Below are positions 1 to 8,121 of a stretch of DNA of 55,532 nucleotides, piece by piece; position 1 is the stretch's first letter; each line of letters opens with the position of its first letter. Both the position numbers and the translations under genes were made by a program. The DNA comes from an uncultured Pseudohongiella sp. GTDB lineage: Bacteria > Pseudomonadota > Gammaproteobacteria > Pseudomonadales > Pseudohongiellaceae. Under the pieces are notes generated by a model. The model did no database searches, had not been told where the DNA came from, and saw nothing but the letters and a program-made list of their open reading frames with translations. The stretch lies in the NCBI GenBank assembly GCA_902531515.1, contig CACAEJ010000011.1, positions 1 to 55,532 of the forward strand. Reading direction: 5' to 3'.

Positions 1-375
1 AACCGCTGCCTTTTTCTTAGCCACCTTCTTCTTAGCTGGTGCCTTCTTCTTTTTTGCTACTTTTTTCTTAGCCATAGTTTTCCCCGTCTTTTTTCGAGTT
101 GATGTTTTCCGTTTTGCCGCCTTTCTTGCTGCTAGTTTCGCTTTCTCAGCAGCTTTCTTCACAGCATCTTTCTCCTTTTGAGCCACCTTTTTTGTCGCAA
201 TCCTTGCTTTCAGGGCAGCTCTCCGAGCCCGCTTTGAAGCCTTCTCTGCTTCAGCTTTCTCACGCTTCCTTTTCCATTTAGCAACAAAAGCGGCTATTGC
301 CTTTTCTAACTCAATCTCAGTTTTCTTAGTTTCAGCCGCTTTTCTCGCTTTAGTCTTTAAGACGCACTTAACTGC
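1..375 (-). pseudogene. Lysine/alanine-rich histone H1-like (AlgP-like) C-terminal frame, cut by the window edge
   Basis: This frame is open on the minus strand from just after a TGA at 378-376 to the window edge. It encodes an almost purely Lys/Ala/Arg/Glu protein, with motifs such as KKAPAKKKVAKKK, as in the DNA-binding tails of bacterial histone H1-like proteins (AlgP/AlgR3). The only ATG is at 75-73, so about 100 codons of equally basic, clearly coding sequence lie upstream of it without a start codon. They look like the continuation of the frame at 398-640. The frame 410-357 (MRKLELHRLRREQLSAS) bridges the two, so two one-base losses beside A/T runs would join all three. It is either a broken gene or carries sequence errors. 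The family is inferred from composition only. Confidence 0.5.
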
Positions 376-397
376 TCACGCCTTAGCCTATGCAGTT

Positions 398-640
398 CTA
401 ATTTTCGCATTTAAGGTAGGCAACGTTAAACGCTAGATTCTTGTTGTCTGCTCTTACTGTTTTAAGATCTCTAATGAGTTCTCTGTTTGCCACTTTAGAA
501 AAATTATTTTTCTTTCTCTCGATGTTTTGATTCTTCTTAATTTTTATCTTTAACTCGTTTGCTTGCGCCTGAAGGTTTTTCAAAACCAATTCGGCTTTTC
601 TAATCTCAGGACTATTCAATAATTTTAGAGAATCATCCAT
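398..640 (-). pseudogene. N-terminal fragment of the H1/AlgP-like protein
   Basis: This is a short charged ORF (80 codons from the ATG at 640; a GTG at 661 is also in frame). It starts MDDSLKLLNSPEIRKAEL and is predicted mostly helical, with coiled-coil-like heptads such as ELVLKNLQAQANELKIKIKK. It stops at a TAG only 22 bases before the basic frame that begins at 375. A helical N-terminal domain followed by a Lys/Ala tail is the layout of AlgP-like proteins, so I read it as the 5' part of the same gene, now separated by frameshifts. It could also be a small independent helical protein. Confidence 0.4.
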
Positions 641-661
641 TTTGTATATCGCCCTAACCAC

Positions 662-991
662 CAGATTTTAACTCAAGCAAAACATGCCAAATATAATTTT
701 ACTCAACTGCCTTCTTAAAATCTAAAATTTATCTTCTTTTTTAAAAAAGCAATGACACCACTTGCGTATGGTATCAATAAGGTATTTCGCTAGTTAGTTA
801 AAAAACTTTAAGAAAAAGTACTGAATTTTTGAAAAATATTCTTCGAGAAACGGGCGGCTTGAAACGCTTAAACTATTAATGTTGTTTTTAATGAATATAC
901 TTTAGGCATTAGAATTGAATTTTGCTTCTCATAGTTTAGATTCTAAGAAAAAAATCTAGCAAGCAATAAAAGTTAATCAGGTTATTAATGT
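662..991. other. Intergenic region without recognisable gene
   Basis: This AT-rich spacer of 330 bases lies between the end of adk and the start of the H1-like ORF, both on the minus strand. It must contain the promoter of the H1-like gene and the 3' end of the adk transcript, but I see no strong terminator hairpin, no convincing promoter pair and no small ORF with a good ribosome binding site. Confidence 0.5.
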
Positions 992-1636
992 TTAAAGAAT
1001 TCTAGAAATTTCTTTTTTTATCGAATCAACTTTTGCTAATCCGTTTACTTTTATTACCTTAGTATTATTATTTGATTTTGATAAATTTTTATAGTACTCA
1101 ACCAGAGGCTTTGTTTGTTGATGATATACTTTTAAGCGATTTCGCACAGTTGCCTCTTTATCATCTTCTCTTTGAATCAGTTCTCCACCACTAATATCAT
1201 CGACCCCTTCTTTATTAGGCGGATTATAAAAAATATGATAAATGCGGCCTGAATCCAAATGTACTCGTCGTCCGCTGAGGCGTTTCACAATTTCGTCGTC
1301 TTGAACATCAATTTCCAACACAACATCTATCTGAATATCACTCTCAACCAACGCGGAAGCTTGAGGAATAGTTCTGGGGAACCCATCAAACAAAAAACCA
1401 TGACTACAGTCATCCTCCTTAATACGGTCTTTAACCAGCGCTATGATTACCTCGTCTGTCACTAATCCCCCTGACGCCATAACTTCCTTAACTTGCCTGC
1501 CTAGGTCAGATTCTGATTTCACCGCCGCCCGCAACATGTCACCAGTGGAAATTTGGGGAATACCATACTTTTCACAAATGAACCGAGCTTGAGTTCCCTT
1601 CCCTGCTCCAGGCGCACCCAACAAAATTATTCTCAT
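992..1636 (-). CDS. adk: Adenylate kinase
   Basis: It catalyses ATP + AMP = 2 ADP in the cytoplasm and maintains adenylate balance. At 214 aa it has exactly the E. coli length. The P-loop GAPGAGKGT is at residues 7-15, the AMP-binding segment contains STGDMLR (about 30-36), DGFPRT is at 84-89, and the LID contains [13 protein letters not shown] with no zinc-binding Cys set, as in the Gram-negative type. The ATG is preceded by CAGGAG with good spacing. It lies 32 bases after mazG and is probably the last gene of a cysM-rlmD-mazG-adk transcript. The placement next to mazG is unlike E. coli. Confidence 0.98.
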   Translation of the reverse strand: MRIILLGAPGAGKGTQARFICEKYGIPQISTGDMLRAAVKSESDLGRQVKEVMASGGLVTDEVIIALVKDRIKEDDCSHGFLFDGFPRTIPQASALVESDIQIDVVLEIDVQDDEIVKRLSGRRVHLDSGRIYHIFYNPPNKEGVDDISGGELIQREDDKEATVRNRLKVYHQQTKPLVEYYKNLSKSNNNTKVIKVNGLAKVDSIKKEISRIL

Positions 1637-1668
1637 TCTTATCTCCTGTTTAATCTAGAATAGTCAGA

Positions 1669-2544
1669 CTAAAGTCCATTTTGTTTGGCTTCATCCCAGA
1701 GTTGATTTAACCTCTGAAGAGTTTCACCTTCAATCTGCTCCCCTTCCCTAGCAAGTTTGCGTTCGATCCAAGAAAATCTTTTTTCAAAGCGAGTGTTAGC
1801 ACCCCGCAAAGCATTTTCCGCATCTATTCCTGAATGTCTAGACATATTTATCGCTGTGAAAAGAACGTCACCCAACTCTGCTTCTATTTTTATTCTATCC
1901 TCTTCTTTAATAGCTTTTTCTAACTCAGCAATCTCCTCTTTTAGCTTTGAAATTACACCAGAGATCTCTAGCCAGTCAAACCCAACTTTAGCGGCCTGTT
2001 TTTGAAGTCTCGCACTTCTCTGAAGAGCTGGTAACGACCTTGGCAAACCATCAAATGTCCCTTTTAAAGAATCTTCACCCTGTTTACCTGACTTTAGTTT
2101 TTTTTCAGCAAGTTTTATTAAATCCCAATTGATACTTACCTGGTCAGATGAAATATTTGACTGCTCTCCAAAACTCGTAACGTCACCCGTAGGAAAAACA
2201 TGGGGATGACGTCGTAGCAACTTTTGTACAATCGCATTTGCAACATCTTCAAAGTTAAATAATTTTTCCTCACACGCTATTTGCGCATAAAAAACGACTT
2301 GAAAAAGCAAATCTCCTAGTTCGTCTACCATTTCTTCCGAATCTTTTTTCTCTATTGCATCCACAACCTCATAAACTTCTTCAATGGTATGAGGTATTAG
2401 CGAGGTCAAAGTCTGTTCCAAATCCCACGGACAACCATATTTCTTATCCCTAAGCATGACCATTAATTCTTGCAGCTTCTCAATGGCACTTTTCTCTTCG
2501 TATAACTTTGTTTTTGTTTTTTTTATCACTGAAACTCCCATCAT
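1669..2544 (-). CDS. mazG: Nucleoside triphosphate pyrophosphohydrolase MazG
   Basis: This all-alpha NTP pyrophosphohydrolase hydrolyses NTPs to NMP and PPi (house-cleaning; in E. coli it also lowers ppGpp). It is 291 aa, longer than the 263 aa of E. coli, with an extra 20 or so N-terminal residues. Both MazG repeats are visible: the first has GCPWDLEQTLTSL, EEVYEVVDAI and VDELGDLLFQ (metal-binding E/E/D pattern), and the second has KLKEEIAELEKAI and ELGDVLFTAIN. Its ATG overlaps the rlmD stop (ATGA), so the two are translationally coupled. A second ATG follows immediately. In pseudomonads relA sits between rlmD and mazG, but here it is missing. Confidence 0.96.
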   Translation of the reverse strand: MMGVSVIKKTKTKLYEEKSAIEKLQELMVMLRDKKYGCPWDLEQTLTSLIPHTIEEVYEVVDAIEKKDSEEMVDELGDLLFQVVFYAQIACEEKLFNFEDVANAIVQKLLRRHPHVFPTGDVTSFGEQSNISSDQVSINWDLIKLAEKKLKSGKQGEDSLKGTFDGLPRSLPALQRSARLQKQAAKVGFDWLEISGVISKLKEEIAELEKAIKEEDRIKIEAELGDVLFTAINMSRHSGIDAENALRGANTRFEKRFSWIERKLAREGEQIEGETLQRLNQLWDEAKQNGL

Positions 2545-3908
2545 TCTGGCGAGAATTCTGCTACTGACTCGATATGGCTTGTGTGTGGAAACATATCCAT
2601 AACACCAGCAGATTTCAATTTGTATCCATTAGCGCCCAAAATTTTGGCATCCCGCGCCAGTGTGGCTGGATTGCAAGAGACATAAACGATTTTTTCTGGT
2701 TTTAGCTTCGATATAGACGACATTATTTCACTTGCCCCCGTTCGAGGAGGGTCTAACATGATTTTTGTAAAATGAGGAATCATCCATTGATTACTTATAG
2801 AGGTCTTGTATAGGTCCTCTACATAGAATTTAACATTAGAAAGATTATTGTTGATTGCATTCTCTTTTGCGCGCCCAATCATTTCTTGACTTGCCTCAAC
2901 ACCGATTACAGACTTTGCCTTTTTTGCTATTGGTAAAGTAAAGTTTCCAAGTCCGCAGAACAAATCTAATACAGAGTCGCTCTTTTTTAAGTCCAACATT
3001 TGAATTACCCTATCGACGATCATTATATTCATTTCACGATTGACCTGGGTAAAATCCATAGGATGAAAACCTATTGTTAATGAGTAATCTGATAATGAGT
3101 AATGCAATCGAGATTTTTCACCTGTTGGAAATATTTTACTCACGGAATCAACTCCGCCGGGCTGCAAATAGATTTGGACTCCGTTAGTTATACCGAAATC
3201 CATCATCAAACGCATATCCTTATCACTCAGGCCATGGAGATGCCTAAAGACCAAAGCAATATTCTTATATTCTGAAGTTTCAGAATCTGGATCACCAACA
3301 GCAACCTCTATTTGAGGTATACCGGATGACGCGTCAAGCGAAGTAAGCATCTGGCGCAGCGGGTTGATTAGACAGCTCACTCCATCATCCAGGACTTTAC
3401 AGCTCTCCATATCCATGATGAAGCCACTATTTTTTTCTCTGAAACCAACTAACACTCCACCTTTTTTTACGACACTACGCGCCGCAAGGCGGGCTTTGCG
3501 CCGATAGCCCAATACCTTTGCCTGAAGCTTAGGTAATAAAGTAAATTTCTCTGCCTGTAAACCTGCTACGTGCTCAAGCTGTTCAAGTAAAACACTTTCC
3601 TTAAACAACAATTGAGATTCATTATTCAAGTGTTGCAGGCTACAACCACCACAAATAGCCGCATATGTGCAGGGCGGCTCGACACGCTCAGGTGATGGTT
3701 TAATAACTTCAATAGCTTTTAACTCAGCGAATTGACTCCGATTAGTTTGATAGGATGCAATTACAATTTCTCCCGGCAAAGCTCCCTCAACGAAGGCAAC
3801 TTTGCCATTCACATGGGCTATCCCGCGCCCTTCGTGACTCATTCCTTCTATAGTAATTTTAACTAAGTCTCTTTTACGAGATCTAAAACGATTGCTACGT
3901 TTAGCCAA
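2541..3908 (-). CDS. rlmD: 23S rRNA (uracil-1939-C5)-methyltransferase RlmD
   Basis: A SAM-dependent rRNA m5U methyltransferase (formerly RumA). It is 455 aa, with an N-terminal TRAM domain (about residues 14-70), then the [4Fe-4S] Cys set C80, C86 and C89 (CTYAAICGGC) with a further Cys near 168. The SAM site is VLDLFCGLGNFTLP, followed by LDPPRTGA and the catalytic-Cys motif YVSCNPATLARD. It starts 31 bases after cysM and overlaps mazG by four bases. The start at ATG 3908 gives a basic N-terminal stretch typical of the family. Confidence 0.97.
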   Translation of the reverse strand: MAKRSNRFRSRKRDLVKITIEGMSHEGRGIAHVNGKVAFVEGALPGEIVIASYQTNRSQFAELKAIEVIKPSPERVEPPCTYAAICGGCSLQHLNNESQLLFKESVLLEQLEHVAGLQAEKFTLLPKLQAKVLGYRRKARLAARSVVKKGGVLVGFREKNSGFIMDMESCKVLDDGVSCLINPLRQMLTSLDASSGIPQIEVAVGDPDSETSEYKNIALVFRHLHGLSDKDMRLMMDFGITNGVQIYLQPGGVDSVSKIFPTGEKSRLHYSLSDYSLTIGFHPMDFTQVNREMNIMIVDRVIQMLDLKKSDSVLDLFCGLGNFTLPIAKKAKSVIGVEASQEMIGRAKENAINNNLSNVKFYVEDLYKTSISNQWMIPHFTKIMLDPPRTGASEIMSSISKLKPEKIVYVSCNPATLARDAKILGANGYKLKSAGVMDMFPHTSHIESVAEFSPE

Positions 3909-3939
3909 TTACTTTTCCCAGCGTGATGAGTCGGCGGCA

Positions 3940-4833
3940 TTAATTTGATGAAAAAACACCAGTAGAGAGATAACGATCACCTCGATCACAAATTATCGCG
4001 ACGATAGTCGCGTTCTCTACTCGAGCTGACAGTTCTAAAGCAGCAAACACTGAACCGCCTGAGGATACACCACAAAAAATGCCCTCCTCGACAGCTAGGG
4101 CTCGCATGGTAGTTTCTGCGTCCACCTGATTTACATCAATCACCTTATCAACCCGAGTTCTGTCAAAAATCTTTGGTAGATATTCTTTTGGCCAACGCCT
4201 AATTCCTGGAATTTTCGAACCATCAGTCGGCTGAAGCCCCAAGATCTGTATATCCACATTCTGTTCCTTCAAGTAGCGGGAAACACCCATAATTGTGCCA
4301 GTCGTTCCCATAGAGCTTATAAAATGGCTCACCTTTCCATTTGTCCCCTCCCAAATTTCAGGCCCAGTTCTTGTATAGTGCGCATCAGGGTTGTCCTGAT
4401 TTGCAAATTGGTCAAGAACTTTTCCATCGCCTTCTCTTTGTAGCCGCAGCGCTAAATCCCTGGCACCCTCCATTCCTTCTTCTTCAGTAACCAGAACCAA
4501 TTCCGCTCCGTATGCTATCATCGCCGCCTTTCTCTCATCACTGAGATTATCCGGCATTATTAAGGTCATTTTGTATCCCTTAATTGCAGAGACCATCGCA
4601 AGCGCTATTCCAGTGTTGCCACTAGTAGCTTCTATCAGCCTGTCTCCAGGGGATATTTTGCCGCGCAATTCGGCTTGCTGAATCATACTCAAAGCTGGTC
4701 TATCTTTTACCGATCCAGCCGGGTTATTACCTTCCAGTTTAACTAGAATAGTGTTGGTTGTTTCCCCAGGTAAACGTTGCAATCTCACTAGAGGCGTGTC
4801 ACCTATGAGGTTTTCAATTGTTGGATATGACAT
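3940..4833 (-). CDS. cysM: Cysteine synthase B (O-acetylserine sulfhydrylase B)
   Basis: This PLP enzyme makes cysteine from O-acetylserine and sulfide, or S-sulfocysteine from thiosulfate. It is 297 aa. The PLP lysine is K43 in GNNPAGSVKDR, the substrate loop is EATSGNTGIALA, and the phosphate-binding loop is GTTGTIMGVSRYL. The short length and sequence fit CysM rather than CysK. It appears to open the cysM-rlmD-mazG-adk run. The 98-base gap after recO contains a perfect 14-base palindrome just upstream of the start. Confidence 0.95.
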   Translation of the reverse strand: MSYPTIENLIGDTPLVRLQRLPGETTNTILVKLEGNNPAGSVKDRPALSMIQQAELRGKISPGDRLIEATSGNTGIALAMVSAIKGYKMTLIMPDNLSDERKAAMIAYGAELVLVTEEEGMEGARDLALRLQREGDGKVLDQFANQDNPDAHYTRTGPEIWEGTNGKVSHFISSMGTTGTIMGVSRYLKEQNVDIQILGLQPTDGSKIPGIRRWPKEYLPKIFDRTRVDKVIDVNQVDAETTMRALAVEEGIFCGVSSGGSVFAALELSARVENATIVAIICDRGDRYLSTGVFSSN

Positions 4834-4847
4834 TCTTATAGTTAAGC

Positions 4848-4861
4848 ATTAAACGTTTAAT
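4848..4861. promoter_or_regulatory. Perfect 14-base palindrome upstream of cysM
   Basis: ATTAAACGTTTAAT is a perfect palindrome 15 to 28 bases upstream of the cysM ATG, inside the only sizeable gap between recO and cysM. The position suits an operator or an mRNA leader element. No known regulator is matched, so this is a positional inference. Confidence 0.3.
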
Positions 4862-4931
4862 ATTTGACGTTATTCTACACTCAACGCTGTTTTGTATAAA
4901 GCAAACGTAAATCATGAAACCCTTTAAATTT

Positions 4932-5648
4932 TTACACCGAACCAAACAGATTTCGACTATTTAGCGGCTTACCCCCCAAAAGAGCACTCAACGCGATTCT
5001 TAAAAGACGCTTAGCTGATTTTGCTACTTTGTCTTCCTCCATTTTTAGCTCTCTAATCGCGATCAAGACCTCACCTTCAAAAATATGTTGTGGGGTTTCC
5101 TCATTCTCTCGATGGGTAGCTAATTCAAACCCTATATGCGGGGAAAATTTGTACAATTCTCCGTTTACAATCGGCTTATTTGTCGGACTAACTTCGTTAA
5201 AATTAATCGCATAGCCGAGCTCCGAGAGCAGAGTTAACTCAAAGATTCGTAAGGTAACCTCTAGATTACCTGATCCTTGCAATGCTATCAGAGTTTCTTG
5301 ATAGTTTTGGTACAGTAACTTGTGTTCTACATAGTTATGTAACAAACGGCATAAAATCTCATTAAGGTAGATTGCACTAAATAATCTTTCACCTTTTAAT
5401 GTGATTGCTGCAACGCTAGACTCAATATGCCCTAAAGTTTTAACCTCTCCTCTACCGGTATATCCTACCAACAATGGTTGAAAAGGTTGAAGAATCGATC
5501 GATACTTTGAAGACTGGCGTCTAGCGCCCTTGGCTATGGCTCGTATTCTTCCGTAATCTATAGTAAAGAAATCCAGCATTAAGCTCGTATTTTGGAATGG
5601 CCGACTGAAAAGCACATAAGCCGGTTGTAACTGAACTCTATTCTCCAT
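4932..5648 (-). CDS. recO: DNA repair protein RecO
   Basis: RecO loads RecA at gaps together with RecR and anneals single strands. At 238 aa it is close to the E. coli length (242). The N-terminal OB-fold carries VLFSRPFQNTSLMLDFFT and GRIRAIAKGARR (residues about 12-43), followed by the helical domain. It comes 11 bases after era, completing the rnc-era-recO order. The usual next gene, pdxJ, is absent and cysM follows instead. Confidence 0.95.
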   Translation of the reverse strand: MENRVQLQPAYVLFSRPFQNTSLMLDFFTIDYGRIRAIAKGARRQSSKYRSILQPFQPLLVGYTGRGEVKTLGHIESSVAAITLKGERLFSAIYLNEILCRLLHNYVEHKLLYQNYQETLIALQGSGNLEVTLRIFELTLLSELGYAINFNEVSPTNKPIVNGELYKFSPHIGFELATHRENEETPQHIFEGEVLIAIRELKMEEDKVAKSAKRLLRIALSALLGGKPLNSRNLFGSV

Positions 5649-5659
5649 AATTTATAGGT

Positions 5660-6568
5660 TTAATCAAAATACCCTAAGCTCTGCAATGCTCTTTGATCAT
5701 CCGCCCAACCTCCTTTAACCTTAACCCAAAGCTTTAACATAATCTTTTTATCGAAAATTTTCTCCATGTCTTCTCGAGCAACAGAGCCGATTTTCTTTAA
5801 TCGAGCACCTCCCTTACCAACAATAATTTTTTTCTGTCCAGGCCTGTCGACCAATATCAGCGCATCGATATTAAATATTTTTTCTTTTTTGTTAAAATTT
5901 TCTATCTCAACAGTGGCATCATAAGGAACTTCATCTCCCAATTGCCGAATTATTTTTTCGCGAATGAGCTCCGCCGCCAAAAACTTCAAACTCCTATCCG
6001 TAATTTGATCAACGGGAAATAAAAATGGGCTCTCTGGAAGCAGATTTGACGCTAGTTTTGACAAGGAGTCTAGGTTATAACCCGTTGACGCTGAGATTGG
6101 CACAATTTCATTAAATTGAAATCGCGCGGCAAGCTTTTCTATGTGTGGTAAGAATGCGCTCTTTGTTTTGATCAGGTCTATTTTATTTATTGTTAATATA
6201 ACTGGGACCTTAATCCGCTTAAGCAGGTCAAGCACCCGGATATCAGCACTGTTAAAATTGGTTTTTTCGACAACAAATAGAACCACATCAACATCATTAA
6301 TTACGTTTAAAACCGTATCATTCATAATTCGGTTTAATGTTTTACTCTCTCCTGTGTTAAACCCCGGCGTATCGACAAAAACGCACTGGTGTTGACCCTC
6401 ACTGGTAATCCCTAGAATACGATGCCGTGTTGTTTGAGGCTTACGCGAAGTAATACTAATTTTTTGCTTTAGCAGATGATTAAGAAGAGTCGATTTTCCA
6501 ACGTTTGGCCGTCCGACGATGGCAATGTAACCACAATAAGTCTTTACTGAATGTTCAGCAGTTTTCAA
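5660..6568 (-). CDS. era: GTPase Era
   Basis: This essential GTPase binds the 3' end of 16S rRNA and helps 30S maturation. It is 302 aa. G1 is GRPNVGKS (19-26), G2 is in TSRKPQTTRHRI, G3 is DTPGF and G4 is NKID. The C-terminal KH domain contains IIVGKGGARLKKIG. The start is a TTG at 6568-6566 that overlaps the rnc stop (TTGA), with AGAAGG upstream inside rnc. The E. coli N-terminus aligns close to this codon, so coupling to rnc decides the start. Confidence 0.97.
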   Translation of the reverse strand: MKTAEHSVKTYCGYIAIVGRPNVGKSTLLNHLLKQKISITSRKPQTTRHRILGITSEGQHQCVFVDTPGFNTGESKTLNRIMNDTVLNVINDVDVVLFVVEKTNFNSADIRVLDLLKRIKVPVILTINKIDLIKTKSAFLPHIEKLAARFQFNEIVPISASTGYNLDSLSKLASNLLPESPFLFPVDQITDRSLKFLAAELIREKIIRQLGDEVPYDATVEIENFNKKEKIFNIDALILVDRPGQKKIIVGKGGARLKKIGSVAREDMEKIFDKKIMLKLWVKVKGGWADDQRALQSLGYFD

Positions 6569-7242
6569 TGATCACCTTCTATTATTTTGAGCATTTTTTT
6601 TGCAGCCGCCTGCTCTGCTGATCTTTTGCTTGGTCCAGCGCTTGTTTCTGTATTTGGAAAACCATCAACAATGCATTGAACATGAAACACCTGCTTATGC
6701 GCCTCTCCCTCGATCTTAACTACATTATAGTTTGGGAGCTGACCCCCATTGGCCTGAGAAAATTCCTGCAGTAGCGTTTTCGCATCTTTAGCTTGATTAA
6801 TCTTTAGATCCTTCTCTAATCGCGATTGAAAAAGAGATTCAACCACTTTTCTACAGTTTTCTATACCTGAATCCAGATAAATTGCCGCAATCAGCGCTTC
6901 AAGGGCATCGGCAAGGATCGAGTCTCGATCACCACCCGTTTTTTTTTCTCCAGCCCCTAACCGCAAACATTTACCCAAATCCAATTCTCGAGCAATTGAA
7001 GCTAGCGCACTCTGATTTACTAATGATGAACGCATAAGACTAAGACTACCCTCAGGGGCAGTAACAAAACGCTCAATTAGCTTGTCCGCAACCAGGTACC
7101 CTAAAATCGAGTCTCCCAAGAATTCTAGGCGCTCATTATTGACCTTTCCAAAGCTTCGGTGGGTTAGAGCAGTCTCAACTAAATTCTTATCAGAGAAACG
7201 ATAGTCTAAGGCAATTTCAAGCTTATCAATTTCTATCGTCAT
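6565..7242 (-). CDS. rnc: Ribonuclease III
   Basis: A double-strand-specific endoribonuclease that processes rRNA precursors. It is 225 aa (E. coli 226). The signature RLEFLGDSILGYLVADKL and the second metal-binding stretch ADALEALIAAIYLDSG are intact. The C-terminal dsRNA-binding domain begins at about residue 152 (DAKTLLQEFSQANG) and includes GPSKRSAEQAAAKKML. The gene overlaps era by four bases and is 35 bases downstream of lepB in the same transcript direction. Confidence 0.97.
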   Translation of the reverse strand: MTIEIDKLEIALDYRFSDKNLVETALTHRSFGKVNNERLEFLGDSILGYLVADKLIERFVTAPEGSLSLMRSSLVNQSALASIARELDLGKCLRLGAGEKKTGGDRDSILADALEALIAAIYLDSGIENCRKVVESLFQSRLEKDLKINQAKDAKTLLQEFSQANGGQLPNYNVVKIEGEAHKQVFHVQCIVDGFPNTETSAGPSKRSAEQAAAKKMLKIIEGDH

Positions 7243-7277
7243 CTAGTTTTTGTTGCGCAATCCGAGAGTTTACTTGA

Positions 7278-8117
7278 TCATTTAATTAGGCGGTTTTCGA
7301 AAAATGTCGGTAGATTCAAACCGGGCTCTTTATGCATCCACACGGCAATTGCCTTGCCAACAATATTCTTTTCCGAGACAGGACCCCATTCACGACTATC
7401 CGCACTATTGTCTCGGTTATCACCCATCATAAAGTAATGTCCGTTAGGCACGACCCAAGTAGTCCTGAGTCGACGTCCACCCGCTACGTCTATGTGTTGG
7501 GTCGGATGAATAACAGACCCTAAGTTTTCACTGGATAATGTGCCCGCAAGATCGCCAATGCTGGTATTCACAGTGATATTTTCTACAAATTTTTTCCCTA
7601 TTGCTTCTCCATTTATAAAAAGGGATTTGTTTTCATAACGCACTGTATCTCCCGGCAAACCAATAACCCGCTTAATATAGTATTTATTCTCATGCGGAGG
7701 AATAAACACCATCACCTCTCCTCTCTTAGGGTCATCAACACTAACTATTTTGGTTCCTAATACCGGCAACCGAACGCCATATGCATATTTGTTTACTAAG
7801 ATAAAGTCTCCAACATTTAAAGTTGGAATCATTGACCCAGTGGGTATTTGAAATGGTTCAATTAGAAAAGATCTTAAAACTAATACAAGAAACAAAACCG
7901 GAAAAAATGACTTTGCATACTCGATAAGTAGGGGCTCTTTGGAGAGTTCAGCCACGGCATTTTCTATTTCGTCCTTCTTTCTGCCACTAGCTTGGGTGCG
8001 CTTGTAGTTCTCAATAGCCTCTATTCGAGATCGCTTTATTAATAGAAAATCTAGCAACCAAAGAACGCCACAGATGGCTACAAGAACGACAAGCACCAAA
8101 GAGAAATCGATATCCAT
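7278..8117 (-). CDS. lepB: Signal peptidase I
   Basis: A membrane-bound leader peptidase that cleaves Sec and Tat signal peptides on the periplasmic side. From the ATG at 8117 it is 279 aa. Two membrane segments (about 6-26 and 71-85) precede the catalytic domain. The nucleophile is S95 in IPTGSMIPTL and the general-base lysine is K149 in YYIKRVIGLPGD. The conserved box MMGDNRDNSADSREWG is present. The ATG lies four bases after the lepA stop. A TTG at 8132, overlapping lepA, would add five residues but has no spaced ribosome binding site. Confidence 0.95.
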   Translation of the reverse strand: MDIDFSLVLVVLVAICGVLWLLDFLLIKRSRIEAIENYKRTQASGRKKDEIENAVAELSKEPLLIEYAKSFFPVLFLVLVLRSFLIEPFQIPTGSMIPTLNVGDFILVNKYAYGVRLPVLGTKIVSVDDPKRGEVMVFIPPHENKYYIKRVIGLPGDTVRYENKSLFINGEAIGKKFVENITVNTSIGDLAGTLSSENLGSVIHPTQHIDVAGGRRLRTTWVVPNGHYFMMGDNRDNSADSREWGPVSEKNIVGKAIAVWMHKEPGLNLPTFFENRLIK

Positions 8118-8121
8118 GCTT

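Noticed and set aside
99..281. Plus-strand serine/leucine-rich ORF of 60 codons
   Set aside because: It is the antisense shadow of the lysine/alanine-rich minus-strand frame; the composition (Ser, Leu, Pro) is what lysine codons give in reverse.
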